In this document: one piece after another, positions 35,755 to 44,383 of the stretch
Layout of the letters: every line of letters starts with the position of its first letter
Numbering within the stretch: position 1 is the stretch's first letter
Assembly (NCBI RefSeq): GCF_900129385.1
Contig: NZ_FQVO01000017.1
Location: 1-64,000 of the forward strand
DNA: 64,000 nucleotides
Reading direction: 5' to 3'
Source of the DNA: Chryseobacterium takakiae
GTDB lineage: Bacteria; Bacteroidota; Bacteroidia; Flavobacteriales; Weeksellaceae
The notes under the pieces: model-generated
Told to the model about the DNA's origin: nothing
The model's input: the letters and a program-made list of their open reading frames with translations, nothing else
Database searches by the model: none
Made by a program: the position numbers and the translations under genes

Positions 35755-37800
35755 ATGAAAAAGCAATTAACATATATAGCTGCAGCGTTTTTATTCGCAG
35801 GAACGATTTCAGCACAGAAAATAGATCTTAATGCAATGCCGAAACCGGGACCAACTCCCGTGATCAATATTGCAAAGCCAAAAACTTTCCAATTAAAAAA
35901 TGGCCTTACGGTGATGGTGGTGGAAAACAACAAACTGCCAAGAGTAAACGCTAGTCTTAGTATGGACAGACCACCTTATTATGAAGGAAACGTAGCCGGA
36001 GTAAGCGAAATTATGGCAGAACAGTTCGAAAACGGAACTACTACAATGAGTAAGGATGATTTCAACAAGAAAGTTGACTATCTTGGAGCGAATCTATCTT
36101 TCTCTTCAAACGGAGCTTCGGCAAATTCACTTTCAAAATATTTCCCTCAGGTATTGAGCTTAATGGCTGATGCGATTATTAATCCTAAATTTTCAGCAAA
36201 AGAAATTGAAGATTCGAAAGAAAGAGCAATTGAAGGATTAAAATCTGAAGAAAAAAATGCTTCTGCGATTGCTTCAAAAGTATCTAACGCCTTAATGTAT
36301 GGTAAGAACACTTCAAGAGGAGAATTTGAGACGGTAGAAACCATCAACAAAATACAGCTTGCGGATGTACAGAATATTTACAAAAAATATTATGCTCCGG
36401 ATAATGCTTATCTTGTAATTGTAGGTGATGTAAAATTTGAGAAGGTAAAACCAATGATCGAAAAGGCATTCAGCGGATGGAAAAAAGCGAATACGCCGAT
36501 TACTCCGGTAGAGCCTGCATCTAACGTTGCCACTACAGAAATCAATGTTGTTGACGTACCTACCGCTGTACAGTCTGTGGTTTCGGTAAATAACATCAAC
36601 AATTTAAAAATGAAGGATCCGAATTACTTCCCTGCTACTATGGCCAACTATATTCTTGGCGGTGGCGGTGAAGCCAGACTTTTCATGAACCTTCGTGAAA
36701 AAAACGGATTTACTTACGGAGCCTATTCCAACATGAGTGCAAGCAAGTATTCTCCACAATTCTCCGCTAGCGCAAGTGTAAGAAATGAGGTTACAGATAA
36801 GGCAGTGAAGGAATTCATGAATGAGCTTAACGGGATTTCCAGTGTAAAGCCTGAAGAGCTTGAAAATGCCAAAGCAAAACTGAAAGGATCATTCATTATG
36901 TCTCTTGAACAGCCGGCAACCATTGCAAGATTTGCCCTGAACCAGAAAATTTATGATCTTCCGGATGATTTCTATACCAATTATCTGAAATCAATCGATA
37001 AAGTAACTGCTGCTGATGTTTCCAGTGCGGTGAATTCTACAATTTACCCAACTAAGAGCAGAATTTTCATTGCCGGTAAAGCATCTGATATTTCTGAAGG
37101 ACTGGAAAAACTGGGTTATCCTGTAAAATATTACGATAAAGATGCCAATCCGGTAGCAAAACCAACAGCACAGAAAGTGGATGCCAGTGTAACGGTAGCT
37201 TCTGTAGCAGATAAATATCTTGATGCCATCGGTGGAAAAGCAAACCTTTCTAAAATTTCTTCTTATACCGTAAATGCTGCTATGTCAATACAAGGCCAGA
37301 ATATCGACATGAAAATGGTAAAAGCACAGGGTGGAAAAGAAATGACACAGGTAACCGCTATGGGACAGGTTGTTCAGAAACAGGTATTTGACGGAAAGAC
37401 CGGATATTCTGAGCAAATGGGGCAAAAAGTTCCTATGAAGCCTGAACAGATTGCAGAAAAGCAAAAGAATACCGAGCTTTTTGAAGAGATGGCCTTTGCA
37501 AAATCTCCTGAATATAAATTAGCCGGGATTGAAAAAGTGGGAGGAGAAGATTCTTATGCAATCAAAGGACCTGAAACCACCTATTATTATAGTGTGAAAA
37601 CAGGACTGAAAACCGGAGAAACAAGAACGGTTAAAGCGCAGGGCCAAGAAGTAAGTGTTCCTACCACGTTCTCGGATTACAAAGATGTTGCAGGGGTAAA
37701 AATGCCTTACACCATTTCTGTAAATCAAATGGGAATGGATATGACCATGAAGGTGAAATCTTATGAAATAAATCAGGCAAAAGATTCTGATTTTAAATAA
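35755..37800 (+). CDS. M16 family protein, inactive subunit with extra C-terminal domain
   Basis: A 681-residue exported M16-fold protein (signal peptide MKKQLTYIAAAFLFAGTISA). At the zinc-motif position it has GVSEIMAEQFENGT, with no HXXEH, so it is catalytically dead and likely the structural partner of the upstream peptidase. Residues about 480-681 form an extra domain (start ADKYLDAIGGKANLSKISSY) resembling outer-membrane lipoprotein-sorting proteins (LolA-like beta-rich). The start at 35755 is set by the signal peptide. A strong terminator follows. Confidence 0.88.
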   Translation: MKKQLTYIAAAFLFAGTISAQKIDLNAMPKPGPTPVINIAKPKTFQLKNGLTVMVVENNKLPRVNASLSMDRPPYYEGNVAGVSEIMAEQFENGTTTMSKDDFNKKVDYLGANLSFSSNGASANSLSKYFPQVLSLMADAIINPKFSAKEIEDSKERAIEGLKSEEKNASAIASKVSNALMYGKNTSRGEFETVETINKIQLADVQNIYKKYYAPDNAYLVIVGDVKFEKVKPMIEKAFSGWKKANTPITPVEPASNVATTEINVVDVPTAVQSVVSVNNINNLKMKDPNYFPATMANYILGGGGEARLFMNLREKNGFTYGAYSNMSASKYSPQFSASASVRNEVTDKAVKEFMNELNGISSVKPEELENAKAKLKGSFIMSLEQPATIARFALNQKIYDLPDDFYTNYLKSIDKVTAADVSSAVNSTIYPTKSRIFIAGKASDISEGLEKLGYPVKYYDKDANPVAKPTAQKVDASVTVASVADKYLDAIGGKANLSKISSYTVNAAMSIQGQNIDMKMVKAQGGKEMTQVTAMGQVVQKQVFDGKTGYSEQMGQKVPMKPEQIAEKQKNTELFEEMAFAKSPEYKLAGIEKVGGEDSYAIKGPETTYYYSVKTGLKTGETRTVKAQGQEVSVPTTFSDYKDVAGVKMPYTISVNQMGMDMTMKVKSYEINQAKDSDFK

Positions 37801-37820
37801 GGCTTCTTATTTTTATATAA

Positions 37821-37850
37821 AAACGGCAACCATTGTTGCCGTTTTTTATT
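37821..37850 (+). terminator. Terminator after the M16 pair
   Basis: Stem AAACGGCAAC / GTTGCCGTTT, loop CATT, then a T run. Confidence 0.9.
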
Positions 37851-37876
37851 TTTTATCAAATTTGAGACTATCTTTC

Positions 37877-37907
37877 TTTGTCATTCGGTAAAAAAAGATT
37901 AAATTTG
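37877..37907 (+). promoter_or_regulatory. secG promoter
   Basis: TTTG (37877-37880), a 19-bp spacer and TAAATTTG (37900-37907); 23 bp to the ATG. A model Bacteroidota promoter. Confidence 0.8.
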
Positions 37908-37930
37908 CCCATTCAAAAGATATCAAATTA

Positions 37931-38290
37931 ATGGATTCTATATTTATACTATTGATGGTTCTTATTATGATCGCCAGCATTCTTCTGGTAATCATTGTTA
38001 TGGCTCAAAATCCAAAAGGAGGAGGTCTTTCCAGTACTTTCGGGGGAGCATCTTCTGCACAGTTTGGTGTACAGAGAACCAACGACTTTATGGAGAAAGC
38101 AACATGGACTTTAGGAGCAACGATTATTGTTCTTATCCTTTTAAGCGTTGTGATTACAGGTAAACCTTCCGCTGCCGCGCCTGCGCAGGTTCCGGCATCG
38201 AAAGAAGCTCCGGCTAAGCAATCTTCTGCTCCGGCTGCCACTACAACGACAACAACACCGGCTCAGACTCCTCCTGCTCCAACCAAATAA
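37931..38290 (+). CDS. secG: Preprotein translocase subunit SecG
   Basis: A 119-residue inner-membrane component of SecYEG. Two transmembrane segments (near 3-24 and 57-78) flank the conserved loop GGGLSSTFGGASSAQFGVQR. The Ala/Pro/Thr-rich tail (about 83-119) is characteristic of Bacteroidota SecG. It has its own promoter and terminator. Confidence 0.94.
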   Translation: MDSIFILLMVLIMIASILLVIIVMAQNPKGGGLSSTFGGASSAQFGVQRTNDFMEKATWTLGATIIVLILLSVVITGKPSAAAPAQVPASKEAPAKQSSAPAATTTTTTPAQTPPAPTK

Positions 38291-38311
38291 GCAAATAACA
38301 TCTCATATAAT

Positions 38312-38340
38312 AAAAGCAACTCCTGCGAGTTGCTTTTTTT
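38312..38340 (+). terminator. secG terminator
   Basis: Stem AAAAGCAACTC / GAGTTGCTTTT, loop CTGC, then a T run. Confidence 0.92.
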
Positions 38341-38373
38341 TATAATATACCCATTGGCATTTTTGATTCATTT

Positions 38374-38622
38374 TCGTCACTTTGAGTAGATTTTTGAAAA
38401 AAAATCGTATCGAAAAGTTTATAATTTTGAAGATAGATTCCATTCTCGATACATTTTTTTTCCACTTTGTTGCAAAAAAACACTCCTTTAGATTTGTAAA
38501 AAGAAATTGATACATTTATTAACAAGAGAAAAAGTGTTTAAGTAAACTAAGATCTACTCCGAGAAAAACTCATCCTTCGATTAAGACTTAAACACTTTCT
38601 TATCATAAACTCGAAGTGACGA
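38374..38622. repeat. Nested inverted repeats in a 390-bp gene-free gap
   Basis: Between secG and the glycan operon no gene is visible. An outer inverted pair TCGTCACTTTGAGT (38374-38387) / ACTCGAAGTGACGA (38609-38622, one mismatch) encloses an inner 13-bp perfect pair AAAGTGTTTAAGT (38531-38543) / ACTTAAACACTTT (38586-38598). Smaller pairs, GTATCGA/TCGATAC and GAGTAGATTT/AGATCTACTC, also lie inside. It could be a structured RNA, a MITE-like remnant, or terminator elements of the converging operon. Confidence 0.6.
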
Positions 38623-38682
38623 AGCTACTATAAAAATTTTTCAAAATACACAATGGTAATATGATATTATCTGTTTGAAAAC

Positions 38683-39717
38683 TTATTCTTTATTCCTGAA
38701 AGCATTCCAGTAGTCATTCTGTGCATCACCAAAAAGACAATCAATAAAGGAATCAAGGGACATTTTATACAACACATCGGGATCTATTTTTTTGAAGTCT
38801 GTTTTGAAAAATTCAGGATCCAGTTGAATGTCCTCCCTGTCTATAATGAAAATATTATTTGGATTGTAAAAAGGATAATTCCTGATATCGGAATTGGTAG
38901 TGATGAGTTTTCTTCCCGAAGCCAGCACTTCAAACGTTCTGATGGTCAAACCATGCTGAAAAGGTTTATTGATATCAAGAACCGATTTTGATTTCTTATA
39001 AAAATCAATGATCTGCTGATGATTTAATTTTTCAAAGCTTACTTTGGAAATATCAAATTCCTTTAAATGTTTATCAATTATCTTTTTCAATCGGAAAGAA
39101 ACACGTCCCATTGCATAATAATAGAAATATGATCTTAAGTTGAGGCTATCCGCAACAGCCCTAACCTTCTCTCCCACTATATACCGGTCTGTATGCGCAC
39201 TGCCGATAAACACAACATCATATTGTGGCGGCTGAGAATTCAGATTCAGGTTTTTATATTCATCCAGGTAGAACAGCGGTCTGAAATTCAGATTATATTT
39301 TATTGAATCATGATATTCAAAGGTGAATTTTTTATCAAAATAAATAAGATTTGAAATGAGATCAGGATATTCTTTCAATGGATCAAAATTATAATAGATC
39401 ATTTCCATTTGAGGATTAATCTCCTTTATTTTTTCAAGAAAAAAGGCAGGAATAGCCTCTCCTTTAATCAGAAAGAAAAAATCATAACTATTGTCCTGAA
39501 TTTCATTTAAAATCCGGTTATAATATTCTTTTATTTTTAAGTGATAGAACCTTTTGTTAAAGCGGATAATTCCTTTTGAAAAGTTGGAATTAGAAGGCCT
39601 TTCATCATAAAAATCAACCTCAGCTCCCAATTCAGAAAGCCTTCGTAATATGGCTTTTTCATAATTAAAAAAACTGACTGATAAAAAGAGTATTTTTTTG
39701 CCATGCAGATGTATCAT
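38683..39717 (-). CDS. CgeB-like glycosyltransferase
   Basis: A 344-residue glycosyltransferase of the CgeB/Glyco_trans_1_2 type. Seen: Rossmann-like start KILFLSVSFFNYEKAILRRL and the C-terminal FQHGLTIRTFEVLASGRKLI nucleotide-sugar-binding segment. Last gene of a tightly packed cluster, overlapping the epimerase gene by 4 bp. It presumably adds a sugar to a surface glycan; donor and acceptor unknown. Confidence 0.82.
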   Translation of the reverse strand: MIHLHGKKILFLSVSFFNYEKAILRRLSELGAEVDFYDERPSNSNFSKGIIRFNKRFYHLKIKEYYNRILNEIQDNSYDFFFLIKGEAIPAFFLEKIKEINPQMEMIYYNFDPLKEYPDLISNLIYFDKKFTFEYHDSIKYNLNFRPLFYLDEYKNLNLNSQPPQYDVVFIGSAHTDRYIVGEKVRAVADSLNLRSYFYYYAMGRVSFRLKKIIDKHLKEFDISKVSFEKLNHQQIIDFYKKSKSVLDINKPFQHGLTIRTFEVLASGRKLITTNSDIRNYPFYNPNNIFIIDREDIQLDPEFFKTDFKKIDPDVLYKMSLDSFIDCLFGDAQNDYWNAFRNKE

Positions 39718-40847
39718 TTTAAAAGTCCTTTTACTTTCATCTCATCCAGAGATTCCTTGAATTTTACATCCTGAATATTCTGCTGCAATACCCAGTTGGT
39801 AAATTTAGACATTCCCTCTTCAAAAGAGATTTCCGGCTGGAAATTAAGTTTTGATTTTATTTTGCTGATGTCTGCAAAATTATGCCTGATATCTCCTAAA
39901 CGAAACTGTCCCGATACATTAATATGGAAATCAATATTATAAAATTTTCTGAGGTTTTCCGCCACCGTAGTTACTGAAGTGGAAACACCTGTTCCAACGT
40001 TAAAAATCTCTCCGTTGGCTGCATCATTCTCAATACATTTTATGGTAGCCCTCACCGCATCATCCACGTGAATAAAATCGCGGGATTCGTTTCCGTCTTC
40101 AAAGACGTTGATATCATTTCCGTTAAGGATCTGTGATGAAAATATTGATAAAATACCGGTGTAAGGATTCAATAAAGACTGTCCTTCACCATACACATTC
40201 TGAAACCGCACCGCTACCGGCGCCACTCCCATTGATGAGCAGGCGGTCATCACCATCTGTTCCTGGGTATATTTGGTAATTCCGTAAATGGAAGTGGGGT
40301 GGATTTTCGCTTCTTCATCCGTAGGCAAAGCACGAAGCATCTGCCCGTCCGGATAAATGATCTCAAAAATACCGTTGCGCATTTCTTCTATATTTCTTGG
40401 CTTGGGATAGATCAATCCTAATTCCGGATGAAGATACTTTCCTTCGCCATACACTGCTCTTGAAGAGGCGATCACTACTTTTTTTACACGGTGAGGGTTA
40501 TTCACGAGAAGATCCAGCATTATTGCCGTCCCGGAAACATTCACTTCCGTATACTTTTCGATCTGGTACATTGATTGTCCTGTTCCTGTTTCGGCAGCAA
40601 GATGAACGATTACTTCCTGGCCGTCAATTGCTCTTTCCCAGTCTTCAGGATTTACCACATCACCTTTAATGAAATTCACTTTACCTAAAATGCTCCTATA
40701 GAGCGGAGAATCATCTTCCGGATTTTGTCCGTGGATCTGGGAAGAAAGATTATCCAGAACCGTAACCTCATATCCTTTTCTCTTGAGTTCCAGCGACAGC
40801 TTGCTTCCAATAAATCCGGCTCCTCCCGTGATCAGAATCTTCTCCAT
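39714..40847 (-). CDS. NAD-dependent nucleotide-sugar epimerase/dehydratase
   Basis: A 377-residue extended short-chain dehydrogenase. Seen: TGGAGFIGSKLS (NAD-binding glycine motif), catalytic YGITK near residue 190 (YXXXK), VIASSRAVYG, and the substrate region RFQNVYGEGQ. It resembles UDP-glucose 4-epimerase/dTDP-glucose dehydratase relatives. Its stop overlaps the next gene's start by 4 bp. Confidence 0.87.
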   Translation of the reverse strand: MEKILITGGAGFIGSKLSLELKRKGYEVTVLDNLSSQIHGQNPEDDSPLYRSILGKVNFIKGDVVNPEDWERAIDGQEVIVHLAAETGTGQSMYQIEKYTEVNVSGTAIMLDLLVNNPHRVKKVVIASSRAVYGEGKYLHPELGLIYPKPRNIEEMRNGIFEIIYPDGQMLRALPTDEEAKIHPTSIYGITKYTQEQMVMTACSSMGVAPVAVRFQNVYGEGQSLLNPYTGILSIFSSQILNGNDINVFEDGNESRDFIHVDDAVRATIKCIENDAANGEIFNVGTGVSTSVTTVAENLRKFYNIDFHINVSGQFRLGDIRHNFADISKIKSKLNFQPEISFEEGMSKFTNWVLQQNIQDVKFKESLDEMKVKGLLK

Positions 40848-40851
40848 GTTG

Positions 40852-41403
40852 TTATTTTACTTTTTCCCATTTTTGGGTTTCGAAATTATATTTTTTTACC
40901 ATTTTGGCAGGTGCTCCCACAATGACACAATAATCCGGAAATGCTCCCTTCACAACGGAGTTTGCTCCCACAATACATTGCTTTCCCAGCTTGGTTCCTG
41001 CCATGATGGCTGCACCCATCCCGATATAGCAGTTTTCTCCGATTATCGTTTCATTAACTAGGTATTCCTGCTTTACGATATGTTGATTTAGTTCCTGATA
41101 ATCATGGTCAATATTGGTTATAAAAACATTGGCCAGTATCAGCGAACTTTTCCCGATGGTAAGATTTCCGGCAGAAGTAATGTGCACATTCTGGGAAATC
41201 ACCACATCATCCTCAATATGTATATTTCCTTTACGGTGAACTTCCATTCTGAGATGCGGAAAGATACGCACTTTTTTACCTATAAAAACATTTCGGGTAC
41301 CCATCAGGAATATCGGTCTGCCCAAATAGGAAGGGAAACCGAACTTTCCGAAAAAGGGAGCATAGATAACTGCCCGTATTGCCCAAAAGATTTTATAGAT
41401 CAT
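40852..41403 (-). CDS. Left-handed beta-helix acyltransferase
   Basis: A 183-residue hexapeptide-repeat acyltransferase (WbbJ/maltose-acetyltransferase type). Hexapeptide runs begin at GNIHIEDDVVISQNV and continue through IGENCYIGMGAAIMAG; the active-site His-like region is NIDHDYQELN. It likely acetylates a sugar in the glycan made by this operon. It overlaps the GT2 gene by 4 bp and is 4 bp from the epimerase gene. Confidence 0.87.
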   Translation of the reverse strand: MIYKIFWAIRAVIYAPFFGKFGFPSYLGRPIFLMGTRNVFIGKKVRIFPHLRMEVHRKGNIHIEDDVVISQNVHITSAGNLTIGKSSLILANVFITNIDHDYQELNQHIVKQEYLVNETIIGENCYIGMGAAIMAGTKLGKQCIVGANSVVKGAFPDYCVIVGAPAKMVKKYNFETQKWEKVK

Positions 41404-42191
41404 ATCTTGGTTTTAAAAATCCGTACAATATATTTCAATTTTGAGAATATAAAAAATAAAATATATTCAAAATAATGAATTCTTCTTGAGAGATACATTT
41501 CGTGAAGGTTTTTCTGTATGCCTTTTTCCATTTCCGGAAGATTGGCAGAAAGTCCGGATACTCCGAAAGATCTTTTTCCCCCGCCTGTAAATACCAGCTC
41601 TTCTCCGAGAATGTACATTGAATTGTTTTTGGAAATTTTCATCCAGTAATTGGCATCTTCAGAGTATTGCTGATTTTCATCAAAAAAACCGGTATTCTCG
41701 AGAACTTTCTTTTTAAATATTGCTGTGGAAGTCTGCCCATCCACTCTTAACAATAATTTCCTGAGGGTAATTTTGGCAAGATTGATTGCGTTTTTTTTAT
41801 AGGGAAACCATATTTTTTCGCCGTTTCTGAGGCTGGTAATGAAATCCACATTCAGAGTTTTATCTTCCAGGAACCTCATCTGCTTTTGAGTTTTTGCAGG
41901 AAGCCATTCATCATCAGAATCCAGAAAGGCAATATAGTTGCCGGTTGCTGCTTTCAAACCTGCATTCCTGGCTTTGGAAACCCCGCCGTTTTCCTGGCTG
42001 ATGATCTTAATATGCATTTCAGGATGAATATCTCTGTAGTTTTCTACAAGTGTTTTGCTGTTATCCGCAGACCCGTCGTTGATGATAATGATCTCAAACT
42101 GATCAAGATCATAATCCTGATTTCTTACGGAATCAAGGGCCCGGATTATCGTTTTTTCAGCATTAAACATAGGAATTATTACAGAGATCAT
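41400..42191 (-). CDS. Family 2 glycosyltransferase
   Basis: A 263-residue GT-A fold glycosyltransferase. Seen: VIIPMFNAEKTIIRALDSV at the start, DGSADNS (near residue 40), and AFLDSDDEWL (DXD motif near residue 94), which binds the metal and nucleotide sugar. First of the four glycan genes, 22 bp after recR on the same strand. Confidence 0.93.
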   Translation of the reverse strand: MISVIIPMFNAEKTIIRALDSVRNQDYDLDQFEIIIINDGSADNSKTLVENYRDIHPEMHIKIISQENGGVSKARNAGLKAATGNYIAFLDSDDEWLPAKTQKQMRFLEDKTLNVDFITSLRNGEKIWFPYKKNAINLAKITLRKLLLRVDGQTSTAIFKKKVLENTGFFDENQQYSEDANYWMKISKNNSMYILGEELVFTGGGKRSFGVSGLSANLPEMEKGIQKNLHEMYLSRRIHYFEYILFFIFSKLKYIVRIFKTKI

Positions 42192-42213
42192 ATTCTAAAT
42201 ACTTTATATAAGA

Positions 42214-42828
42214 TTATGACTTCTCTTCATTATACGGAAGCCTGTTGATGATTGATCTTCCCAGCGATATCTCATCGGCGTATTCCAATTCGTCGCCAAC
42301 AGAAATACCTCTTGCGATGCTGGAAAAATTAATATTGAAATTTTTAAATTTTTTATAAATATAATAGGCTGTAGTATCGCCTTCCATCGTTGCGCTCAGG
42401 GCAAAAATAAATTCTTTCACCCTTCCTTCACTGATTTTTTTTTCGATACTCGGAATGTTCAGCTGGCTGGGTCCTACACCTTCCATAGGAGAAATTTTAC
42501 CTCCTAAAATCAGGTATTTCCCGGTATATTTCCCGGTATTTTCAATCGCAATCACGTCGCGTACATCTTCCACAATACAAATCAGCTCGTCATGTCTTTT
42601 CGGATTGCTGCAGATCTCGCACACTTCAAAATCTGAAAAATTATGACATTCTTTGCAGTATTTGATATCATTCACCAGACTGATGAGAGAATTTCCCAGA
42701 CTTACTGATCGGGAGGCCGGCTGCTTCAATAAATGCAGCGCTAAACGCAATGCCGTTTTTCTGCCTATTCCCGGGAGGCCGGAAATTTCATCCACTGCTT
42801 TTGCCAAAACTTTACTAGGGTAATCCAT
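42214..42828 (-). CDS. recR: Recombination mediator RecR
   Basis: A 204-residue RecR, which loads RecA at gaps with RecO and RecF. Seen: N-terminal GIGRKTALRLALHLL helix-hairpin-helix, the C4 zinc finger CKECHNFSDFEVCEIC, and a TOPRIM domain (ICIVEDVRDVIAIE). A -7 box ends 4 nt before the ATG, implying a leaderless mRNA. Four glycan genes follow on the same strand. Confidence 0.96.
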   Translation of the reverse strand: MDYPSKVLAKAVDEISGLPGIGRKTALRLALHLLKQPASRSVSLGNSLISLVNDIKYCKECHNFSDFEVCEICSNPKRHDELICIVEDVRDVIAIENTGKYTGKYLILGGKISPMEGVGPSQLNIPSIEKKISEGRVKEFIFALSATMEGDTTAYYIYKKFKNFNINFSSIARGISVGDELEYADEISLGRSIINRLPYNEEKS

Positions 42829-42832
42829 AACA

Positions 42833-42840
42833 CAAAAATA
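42833..42840 (-). promoter_or_regulatory. -7 box TATTTTTG abutting the recR start
   Basis: On the minus strand TATTTTTG ends 4 nt before the recR ATG (TATTTTTG-TGTT-ATG), predicting a leaderless transcript. No TTG at the -33 spacing. Confidence 0.5.
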
Positions 42841-42885
42841 AGTAAAAAGATTCAGAATATTTTCAGAATGCTCCGAAGCAATTCT

Positions 42886-43052
42886 CTTTCCGGAAAGGTT
42901 GCCGCAGGGTGAAAGGAACTTTCCCGGTTACCGGAAAAGTTGTTACCAGGGTGCGGGGAGCTTTCCCGGTCTCCGGAAAGTTTGTCGCAGGGGTGCAGGA
43001 GACTTTCAAGGTTACCGGAAAACCTGGTACACGGGTGAAAGAAGCTTTCAAG
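42886..43052. repeat. GC-rich 42-bp tandem repeat
   Basis: Units begin CTTTCC/CTTTCA at 42886 (33 bp, shortened), 42919, 42961 and 43003 (each 42 bp), with a fifth fragment at 43045. Units share CTTTCCCGGTTACCGGAAA and a GGGTG core, and are clearly GC-richer than the flanks. Because 42 is a multiple of three, an open frame on the minus strand (42863-43051) reads as four 14-residue repeats (for example KAPRTLVTTFPVTG), but it lacks a credible start context and I do not call it a gene. Confidence 0.85.
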
Positions 43053-43186
43053 ATTTTAGCCTAAATTAATCTTAAATGTTCATAAAATAATTACTTTTTA
43101 AATTAAATGAAGTTAAGATACCCCCTGTTTTAAAGCAATTAATATTATCTTTGATCCACTAAATATTAACTTGAAAAATAAACGAA

Positions 43187-43792
43187 ATGGTACTTAACAA
43201 TTTAAATTATCCACTGGATTTTAAATTTAAGATTACAACATTGGCCAGTGATTTTAACATCACGGACAGAAATGGTAACTACGTAGCGTATGTCCGCCAG
43301 AAAATGTTTAAGCTGAAGGAAGATGTTATTGTTTTTAATGATGAAAGCAAATCCAAAGAACTTTTCAGGATCAAAGCCAATCAGTGGATTGATTTTAATG
43401 CGTCCTATTCTTTAACTGAAATTGCCACCGGAAGAAACTTCGGGAGAATGGCCAGAAAAGGAATGCGTTCTTTTTGGAAAGCCAGCTATGACGTTCTGGA
43501 TGCCAATGATCAGCCGAAATTCAAAATTCAGGAAGACAGTGCATGGGTACGTTTTTTTGACCACCTGGTAGGTGAAATCCCGCTTATCGGTGCATTTACA
43601 GGATACTTCCTGAACCCGTCTTACACTGTGACCGGCATTGACGGAAAAGAATATTTTAAACTAAAAAAAATGCCGTCATTTTTCGGAAGAAGATTTCAGC
43701 TTGACCGCATCATCGATATTGATGATGAAGAAGAAAGCCTTGTAATCCTTTCTTTATTGATGATGACACTTCTTGAGAGAGCAAGAGGATAA
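43187..43792 (+). CDS. LURP-one/scramblase-like protein
   Basis: A 201-residue protein with the layout of the LURP-one-related/phospholipid-scramblase (Tubby-like) family: paired beta strands with ITDRNGNYVAYVRQKMFKLK, ELFRIKANQWIDFNASYSLT, and a hydrophobic C-terminal helix (LVILSLLMMTLLERA). Function in bacteria unknown; membrane association is possible. A TATCTTTG -7 box lies at 43146-43153, 34 bp upstream of the start. Confidence 0.7.
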   Translation: MVLNNLNYPLDFKFKITTLASDFNITDRNGNYVAYVRQKMFKLKEDVIVFNDESKSKELFRIKANQWIDFNASYSLTEIATGRNFGRMARKGMRSFWKASYDVLDANDQPKFKIQEDSAWVRFFDHLVGEIPLIGAFTGYFLNPSYTVTGIDGKEYFKLKKMPSFFGRRFQLDRIIDIDDEEESLVILSLLMMTLLERARG

Positions 43793-43809
43793 CTAATATA
43801 CCGTAAACA

Positions 43810-44301
43810 ATGAAATATTTTATCATTTTCTTTTCAGCTTTTCTGTTAGTTGCCTGTAAAAAAGAACAGCAGGGATCTCAGAATGCCGCTTCAGCAGATT
43901 CTTCTAACATAGTTAAAGATAGTACAGCTACCGATCTTTCATCAAAGAAAATCGCTGTCGAAACCTTCCCTTTTCCTTCGGAAATCAAGGAATGTTCATG
44001 CTATTTTGCCAAAAGCAAAGCAGATTTCCTGGACGAAAAATATATTTACGCTGATGATGCCGGGAAAACCGCATACATGAAACTCGACGGTAAAAGAATC
44101 GCTTTAAACCTGATCTCTTCAAGTGATATGGAAGTTGATGAAGAGCTAAGCAAGGAAATTGAAAATGATGATTATAAAATTTCCGTAAAAGGTAAAAAAA
44201 TAAAAGGTGAAGAAGCATTGTTGTTTGAAGGAATCCTCACCATTGAAAAGCCGGACGGAACGGTCGTTAAAATGCCAATCTACGGTGAATGCGGATGCTA
44301 A
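43810..44301 (+). CDS. Hypothetical lipoprotein
   Basis: A 163-residue protein with lipobox LVAC (near residue 15), so exported and lipidated. The mature part contains KECSCYFAKSKADF and ends GECGC; five Cys in total suggest disulfides or metal binding. I do not recognise the family. Cotranscription with the preceding scramblase-like gene is likely (17 bp gap). Confidence 0.78.
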   Translation: MKYFIIFFSAFLLVACKKEQQGSQNAASADSSNIVKDSTATDLSSKKIAVETFPFPSEIKECSCYFAKSKADFLDEKYIYADDAGKTAYMKLDGKRIALNLISSSDMEVDEELSKEIENDDYKISVKGKKIKGEEALLFEGILTIEKPDGTVVKMPIYGECGC

Positions 44302-44325
44302 AGCTTCCTATGCCGGTAAAAATAC

Positions 44326-44355
44326 TGCTTCCGATCATCCGGAAGCATTTTTTAT
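44326..44355 (+). terminator. Terminator after the lipoprotein gene
   Basis: Stem TGCTTCCG / CGGAAGCA with a 6-nt loop, followed by a T run. Confidence 0.88.
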
Positions 44356-44383
44356 TTTGTAATTTTGATAAAAATAAATTTCA

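Noticed and set aside
42863..43051. Minus-strand frame with four 14-residue repeats
   Set aside because: The frame is a by-product of a 42-bp tandem repeat; no start context or recognisable product.
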